Part shown: in pieces, positions 59,454 through 64,000 of the stretch
Layout of the letters: each line of letters opens with the position of its first letter
How positions within the stretch are numbered: the stretch's first letter is position 1
Source of the DNA: Kineococcus rhizosphaerae
Lineage (GTDB): Bacteria > Actinomycetota > Actinomycetes > Actinomycetales > Kineococcaceae
Assembly: GCF_003002055.1 (NCBI RefSeq)
Contig: NZ_PVZF01000003.1
Location: forward strand, 248,001-312,000
Length of the DNA: 64,000 nt
Direction of reading: 5' to 3'
Translations under genes and position numbers: made by a program
The notes under the pieces: model-generated
What the model was told of the DNA's origin: nothing
Seen by the model: the letters and a program-made list of their open reading frames with translations, nothing else
The model's database searches: none

Positions 59454-60319
59454 TCAGGACGACCTGCGCCGCACGGGGATCGACCTGGATCGGACGCGGC
59501 CTCGTGGGCGTCGGGGCCGCGCTCGGGCTGCTGCTCGGCGTGACCGGCCCGGCCGCGGCCGGCGCGTGGAGCACCCTGTCCTCGGCCACCGCAGCCTCGC
59601 TGACGCTGGCCGGCAGCTCGGCCACGTCGGGCACGGCCACGGCCGCCTACGACGGGACCACCGACCAGACGAGCGGCAACCCCGTGACGCCGGTGCTGGC
59701 CGTCGACCCGACGCAGCCGAACGTCAAGGCCGGGGTGCTCGTGCAGCAGGCCAAGGCCTTCGCCGACGGCACCGCCGCGGCCTGCGCCGGGGTCGTCGGT
59801 GCGGGGGGCGCCGTGAGCATCGGGCCGACGGGCGCCTGCACGGTCACCCCCGGCGCCGGTGGCGTGGTCGTCGAGGTGCCCGGTGCGCTGCGGATCAGGG
59901 CCACCGCCATCACCGCCCGGTGCACCGCCGGGCCGAACGGGGCCCGCAGCGCCGGCGCGTCGCTCGTCGGGGCCAGCGTCTACACCCTCGGTGTGCTCGG
60001 AGCCGAGACGAAGCTCGCCGACCTGAGCGCGACCCCGACGGTGAACTCCAGCCTCGACGTGCTGAGCCTGGTGCGTCTCGGGACGAACCTGCAGACCACG
60101 CCCGCGAACGGGGCGATCACCTCGAGCGCGCTCGAACTCACCGTCCTGGGCCCTGCCGTCAGCCTGAAGCTGGGGCTCGTGGACTGCGGCCCCACCAAAC
60201 CCACCCCCGCCGTACCCGTCCACGGCATCCCGCTGGCCGCCGGGATGCTCGGCGTCATCGGCTGGGCGGTGTTCCGGAATCGCGAACGACTCCTCGACGG
60301 CCTGACGGACGGACGGTGA
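59450..60319 (+). CDS. Secreted protein with exosortase-type C-terminal sorting signal
   Basis: 289 residues from ATG 59450 (GGGAGGA upstream; overlaps the previous stop). Signal peptide with cleavage near GPAAA (about residue 37). The mature part is Ala/Ser/Thr/Gly-rich and beta-like (SLTLAGSSATSGTATAAYDG, VVEVPGALRIRATAITARC), with three or four Cys. The tail has three parts: PVHGIPLAAG from residue 256, a hydrophobic stretch to ~275, and a basic cluster FRNRER, as in substrates of exosortases. Best described as the cognate, choice-of-anchor-type surface protein of the enzyme at 57338. Confidence 0.75.
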   Translation: MIRTTCAARGSTWIGRGLVGVGAALGLLLGVTGPAAAGAWSTLSSATAASLTLAGSSATSGTATAAYDGTTDQTSGNPVTPVLAVDPTQPNVKAGVLVQQAKAFADGTAAACAGVVGAGGAVSIGPTGACTVTPGAGGVVVEVPGALRIRATAITARCTAGPNGARSAGASLVGASVYTLGVLGAETKLADLSATPTVNSSLDVLSLVRLGTNLQTTPANGAITSSALELTVLGPAVSLKLGLVDCGPTKPTPAVPVHGIPLAAGMLGVIGWAVFRNRERLLDGLTDGR

Positions 60320-61491
60320 ACCGCATGAGCGACCGGGAGGACCTGCGCGTCGACGTGGTCCTGGGCACCCGCCCCGAGATCGTCAAACTGGCCCCCGTCG
60401 TGCACGCCCTGGGCGCGTCGGCGGGCACCGTCTTCACGGCCCAGCACTACGACCCCGAACTCAGCGACGTGTTCTTCGCCGCCACCGGGCTCCCCCGCCC
60501 GGCCGCGGTGCTGGACGGCGTCGGGGGCCGGTCCCGCGCGGCGCAGCTCACGACGATGCTGGACGCCCTCACCGGCCTCCTCGACGAACGGCGCCCCGAC
60601 GCCGTCGTCGTCCAGGGCGACACGAACAGCGCGAACGCCGGCGCCCAGGCCGCGCACTACCTGGGCATCCCCGTCGTGCACGTGGAGGCCGGACTGCGCA
60701 GCCACGACCGCGCGATGCCCGAGGAGGTCAACCGGCTCGTCATCGGCGCGGTGGCCGACGTGCACTGCTGCCCGACGCCGCAGAACGTCGAGAACCTCCT
60801 GCGGGCCGGGGCGGACCCCACGGCCGTGCACCTGACGGGGAACCCCGTGGTGGAGGCGACGACCCGGGCCCTGCCGACCGCCGCCGAGCGGGCCGCGCTG
60901 CTCGCCGACCTCGGGGTGGAGGCCGGGCGGTTCGTGCTCGCGACCGTCCACCGCCCCGAGAACACCGACACCGAGGAGCGGTTGCGGGGTCTGCTGACCG
61001 GCCTGGGGTCCCTGGGGCTACCCGTCCTGCTGCCGCTGCACCCGCGCACCCGGTCGCGGTTGCGGTCCTTCGGGATCGAGGTCCCCGCCGGGGTGCGCGC
61101 CCTGGCGCCCACCGACCACGCGACGTTCCTCGCCCTGGCCGCCGAGGCGCTCGTGCTGGTGTCCGACTCCGGGGGCGTGCAGGAGGAGGTCACCGTCCTG
61201 GGCAAACCCCTCGTCGTGGTGCGCCGCAGCACCGAGCGCCCCGAGAGCGTCGAGGCGGGTTTCGCGGTCCTCACCGACGTCGACGGCATCGCCGGGGCCC
61301 TGGCCCGGCAGACCCGTCCCGGCTGGCCCGGACGGCTGGCGACGCTGCCGTCCCCCTACGGCGACGGCCGCGCGGCCCAGCGCATCGCGCACCTCACCCT
61401 GGCGGCCGCGCGCAGCTCGGCCGGTCCTGGACCGCGGTCTCAGGTCCTGGACCGGTCCGTCGATGGAGCCTCGACCCGCCCCGTGTCGTGA
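60316..61491 (+). CDS. wecB: UDP-N-acetylglucosamine 2-epimerase (non-hydrolysing)
   Basis: 391 residues from GTG 60316 (GTGA overlap; ATG 60325 is an alternative). Motifs: GTRPEIVKLAPVV, VVQGDTNSANAGAQAA, HVEAGLRSHDRAMPEEVNR, TVHRPENTD, SDSGGVQEEV, RRSTERPE. Converts UDP-GlcNAc to UDP-ManNAc, a precursor for ManNAc-containing surface polymers. Being the fifth gene of the exosortase operon, it probably feeds the neighbouring glycosyltransferase. The last ~25 residues (after the LAAARSS segment) are an unusual, polar extension. Confidence 0.93.
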   Translation: MNRMSDREDLRVDVVLGTRPEIVKLAPVVHALGASAGTVFTAQHYDPELSDVFFAATGLPRPAAVLDGVGGRSRAAQLTTMLDALTGLLDERRPDAVVVQGDTNSANAGAQAAHYLGIPVVHVEAGLRSHDRAMPEEVNRLVIGAVADVHCCPTPQNVENLLRAGADPTAVHLTGNPVVEATTRALPTAAERAALLADLGVEAGRFVLATVHRPENTDTEERLRGLLTGLGSLGLPVLLPLHPRTRSRLRSFGIEVPAGVRALAPTDHATFLALAAEALVLVSDSGGVQEEVTVLGKPLVVVRRSTERPESVEAGFAVLTDVDGIAGALARQTRPGWPGRLATLPSPYGDGRAAQRIAHLTLAAARSSAGPGPRSQVLDRSVDGASTRPVS

Positions 61492-61503
61492 GGAGTTCCC
61501 CGG

Positions 61504-63060
61504 ATGTCCCGTCGCCGTGGCCCGGCCGCCCAGAGCCCCCTGCGCGTCCCGCGCGACGTGGAGGCCCTGGAGCAGGTGCTCATCGCCTTCGACGGCGGGG
61601 TGGCCGACGCGCAGGACGCACGGGTCAAGCTGACCGACGCGATGGTCGGCGCCCTGGAACTGGCCTACGGGGCCCGCTGGGTGCCGGACGCCTCCGGGCG
61701 CCTGTCGCTGGCGTACGAGACGGGGCCGATCGGGACCGTGGTGGACGCCGCGCTGAGCGGGTCCACCACCCTGGGGCCCGGCAGCGCCCGGCACACCCTC
61801 GTCGAGCAGGCCGCCACCAGCCAGCGACCGGTCATCGTCGAGGCGTCCGAGCGCGACGCCGACGGGCGGACGTGCGCCCGGTGGCAGGCCGCGCAGCGCG
61901 CCGGGATGGTCGCGGGCGCGGCCGTGCCGATGATGGACGAGGGTGACGTCGTCGGCGTCATGGAGTTCTACAGCGACCACGGCCTGCCGCGGTTCGGCGA
62001 CGACAAGTGGCGGGCCATCGGCCGCATCGCGACCCTCGCCCGCCGGCAGGCGCTGGCCGGTTCCGCCGCGCAGGAGATGCTGGGTGACCGGCAGGCCGTC
62101 ACCACCGTCGTCACCGAGATCGGGCGGGCCGCCGACGAGGCGGCTGCGGTCCGCACCGCGCTGGAGACGGTCCGCACGGCGTTCGGCTGGGCCTACGGAT
62201 CCTTCTGGGGCCGCGACGAGACCGACGACGTGCTGCGCTTCAGCCTCGAGTCCGGCTCGGCGGGCGAGGAGTTCCGCCGGGTCACGCTCGCGGCCTCCTT
62301 CGCCGAGGGCGTCGGGTTGTCGGGGCGGGCCTGGCGGGCGCGCGACCTCGTGTTCGTGCGCGACCTCGCCGAGGTGACCGACTGCGTCCGGGCCCCCGCG
62401 GCGCAGCGGGCCGGTGTCCGTTCGGGCGTGTGCTTCCCGATCCTCGACGGCGACCACGTCGTGGGCACGATGGACTTCTTCACCACCGACACCATCGAGC
62501 TGTCGGACTCGCGCGCCGAGGCCCTGCGCAACGTGGCCCAGCTGGTGTCGCAGCGGATGTCGGTGCTGCGCCGCACCGCGTCGGACGCCCGCAACGCGCA
62601 GCTGCTGCTGGACACCGTGGCGCAGCTGCGGGAGGCCACGTTCGACGCGGGGCGCGTCGCGCAGGAGGCGACCGAGCGCTCGGCCGCGATGATCTCGGAC
62701 GTGGCGCAGCTCGGGAGCGCGTCCAGCGCCGTGGGTGACGTCATCGGGATCATCTCGAAGATCGCGGGCCAGACGAACCTGCTGGCCCTCAACGCCACGA
62801 TCGAGGCGGCGCGCGCCGGCGAACTCGGCCGGGGTTTCGCGGTCGTCGCCGACGAGGTCAAGGAGCTGGCCCGCGAGACCGCCGCAGCCACCCAGCAGGT
62901 GGTCGAGCACATCTCCGGGATCCAGACCAGCAGCGAGTCCGTGAGCACGGGGATCCACGCCACCAGCGACATCATCGGCCAGCTGGACACGGTGCAGGCG
63001 CAGATCAACGACGTGCTGGAGAAGCAGGTCCACATGGCGGAACTCTTCGAGCGCCGCTGA
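61504..63060 (+). CDS. Soluble GAF-GAF chemoreceptor-like signalling protein
   Basis: 518 residues from ATG 61504 with GAGGAG upstream. No membrane span. GAF 1 ~20-180 ([20 protein letters not shown]), GAF 2 ~195-355 ([19 protein letters not shown]), then a short MCP signalling domain ~360-515 with the hairpin tip [18 protein letters not shown] followed by [13 protein letters not shown]. It has too few heptads for a full-length transmembrane receptor and lacks a CheW-type pentapeptide. It could form arrays with CheA/CheW encoded elsewhere, or act alone. 12 bp after wecB, so it may belong to that transcript. Confidence 0.88.
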   Translation: MSRRRGPAAQSPLRVPRDVEALEQVLIAFDGGVADAQDARVKLTDAMVGALELAYGARWVPDASGRLSLAYETGPIGTVVDAALSGSTTLGPGSARHTLVEQAATSQRPVIVEASERDADGRTCARWQAAQRAGMVAGAAVPMMDEGDVVGVMEFYSDHGLPRFGDDKWRAIGRIATLARRQALAGSAAQEMLGDRQAVTTVVTEIGRAADEAAAVRTALETVRTAFGWAYGSFWGRDETDDVLRFSLESGSAGEEFRRVTLAASFAEGVGLSGRAWRARDLVFVRDLAEVTDCVRAPAAQRAGVRSGVCFPILDGDHVVGTMDFFTTDTIELSDSRAEALRNVAQLVSQRMSVLRRTASDARNAQLLLDTVAQLREATFDAGRVAQEATERSAAMISDVAQLGSASSAVGDVIGIISKIAGQTNLLALNATIEAARAGELGRGFAVVADEVKELARETAAATQQVVEHISGIQTSSESVSTGIHATSDIIGQLDTVQAQINDVLEKQVHMAELFERR

Positions 63061-63069
63061 GGCGCCGGT

Positions 63070-64000
63070 TCAGCGGGTGCGCCGCTCCAGCGCCGACAAC
63101 TGGTGCTGCAGTTCCGCGGTCGCCTCGTGCAACCGCCGGTACGTCGGGTACAGCTCGGCGTAGACCTCGGCGGCGACCGGGTCCGGTTCGGTCGCGGACT
63201 CGACGCGGTTCCACGTCGCGTCGACGTCGACGACCCCCAGGGCCACGGCCGCGAACTTCGCGTCGCCCAGCGAGGCGCCGATGCGCTCGGCGGGCAGTTC
63301 CTGCCGCAGGCCCGTCACGTCGGAGACGATCTGCGGCCACAACGCCGACCCCGTCCCGCCACCGACGGCGACGACGCGGCGGACGTCGACCCCGGCGGCG
63401 CGGATCTCGTCGAGGTTGTGCCGCACCCCGAAGGCGGTCGCCTCCAGCAGCGCGCGGTCCACCTCACCGCGGGTGCTGCGCAACGTCAGCCCCAGCAGCG
63501 CGCCGCGGGCGTCGGCGTCGGCGAACGGCGTGCGTTCCCCGGCGAAGTAGGGCAGCGCCACGAGCCCGTTGGCCCCGGGCGGCGCGGCGGCGGCCTCGGC
63601 GACGAGTTCGGCGACGTCGGGGGACCCGATGGTCTCGCGCCACCACTCCACGGCGCTGCCCGAGCTCGCCATGCCCGCGGCCAGGGTGTTCTGCCCCGGC
63701 CTGACCCCGGCCGTTCCCCACAACGACGGGTGGAACCGCGGGCCGTCGGTGACGGCGATGAAGAACGTCGTCGACCCGTACATGACCATCAGGTCCCCGG
63801 GCCGCCCCACGTCGACGCTCTCGGCCTCGGCCCACGCGTCGCACGTCCCCGCCGCGACGGGGGTCCCGGCGGGGATGCCGGTCTGCGCCGCCGCCTCGGC
63901 CGTCACCGCGCCGACGCGTTCGGAGGGCCACACGAGCCGCGGCATCGGCAGGCCCGGGGCGATCTCGGCGCACCGGTCCTCGATCCACGCGGCGGTGTGC
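63070..64000 (-). CDS. FGGY family carbohydrate kinase, C-terminal part
   Basis: 310 codons visible; the N-terminal part lies beyond the right edge. FGGY C-terminal domain: PVAAGTCDAWAEA, MVMYGSTTFF, LPYFAGERTPFAD, the ATP-binding AVGGGTGSALWPQIVSDVTG and GDAKFAAVALG. Phosphorylates a sugar or polyol (xylulose, ribulose, gluconate or tetrulose types cannot be told apart from this part). Convergent with the GAF-GAF gene. It might supply the kinase step missing from the polyol locus at 42-51 kb, but it is 12 kb away. Confidence 0.88.
   Translation of the reverse strand, partial: HTAAWIEDRCAEIAPGLPMPRLVWPSERVGAVTAEAAAQTGIPAGTPVAAGTCDAWAEAESVDVGRPGDLMVMYGSTTFFIAVTDGPRFHPSLWGTAGVRPGQNTLAAGMASSGSAVEWWRETIGSPDVAELVAEAAAAPPGANGLVALPYFAGERTPFADADARGALLGLTLRSTRGEVDRALLEATAFGVRHNLDEIRAAGVDVRRVVAVGGGTGSALWPQIVSDVTGLRQELPAERIGASLGDAKFAAVALGVVDVDATWNRVESATEPDPVAAEVYAELYPTYRRLHEATAELQHQLSALERRTR

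Overview
The window is very GC-rich (clearly above 70% by eye). It is dense with genes, favours GTG starts with 4-bp GTGA/ATGA stop-start overlaps, and carries a HAIR-type heat-shock operator in front of clpB. Together with the protein families present (DUF2000/AraC pair, PxpABC with biotin carboxylase, septum-formation lipoprotein, exosortase-like gene), this points to the chromosome of a free-living, saprophytic actinobacterium. My impression is a Kineosporiaceae/Kineococcus-like organism, but I cannot prove the genus from the sequence alone. I see no tRNA, rRNA, insertion sequence, prophage or CRISPR array.

Layout. 0-5 kb: a partial DUF2000 gene facing an AraC regulator, an exported beta-propeller protein, release factor 3 and an APH-like kinase. 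5.3-9.7 kb: a small galactoside-type regulon made of a TetR regulator, an MFS sugar transporter and a GH42 beta-galactosidase; the transporter and enzyme genes are each preceded by the same 22-bp palindrome. 9.7-13 kb: clpB and a small winged-helix-like protein. 13.2-22.2 kb: a 5-oxoproline (pyroglutamate) module. It has DUF2891, DUF979 and DUF969 on one strand; a pyroglutamyl-peptidase-like protein whose catalytic Cys is replaced by Ser; a GntR/FCD regulator; and pxpA, a fused pxpBC and a biotin carboxylase-BCCP on the other strand. Matching GATCGTT/AACGATC palindromes sit in both divergent promoter regions.

22.3-36 kb: one long, tightly overlapping minus-strand cluster. It starts with a peptide-type ABC importer (binding lipoprotein, two permeases, two ATPases). 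It continues with an M55 D-aminopeptidase, an isoaspartyl peptidase, an RpiR regulator, an SDR, a DUF885 peptidase-like protein, an alpha/beta hydrolase, a ketopantoate-reductase-like enzyme and a MetE-like protein. This looks like import and breakdown of unusual peptides. 36-41.8 kb: a Tat-exported flavoprotein oxidase, a cell-wall-binding-repeat protein, an RNase Z-like hydrolase and a PAS-PAS-GGDEF-EAL protein with a damaged EAL site. 41.8-51.2 kb: a polyol (probably tetritol) ABC importer with two different ATPases, a zinc alcohol dehydrogenase, a SorC regulator and two SDRs.

52-61.5 kb: membrane and cell-surface genes. A polytopic membrane protein and a septum-formation lipoprotein come first, then a small LuxR regulator flanked by TCAACTAGTTGA-like palindromes. 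Next is a compact operon: a GAF/degenerate-GGDEF protein, an exosortase-like membrane protein with a Cys-Arg-His triad, a processive family-2 glycosyltransferase, a secreted protein with a C-terminal sorting-type tail, and a UDP-GlcNAc 2-epimerase. I read this as a dedicated sorting system that probably couples a surface protein to a glycan; it is the most interesting part of the window. The window ends with a soluble GAF-GAF chemoreceptor-like protein and the C-terminal part of an FGGY sugar kinase.
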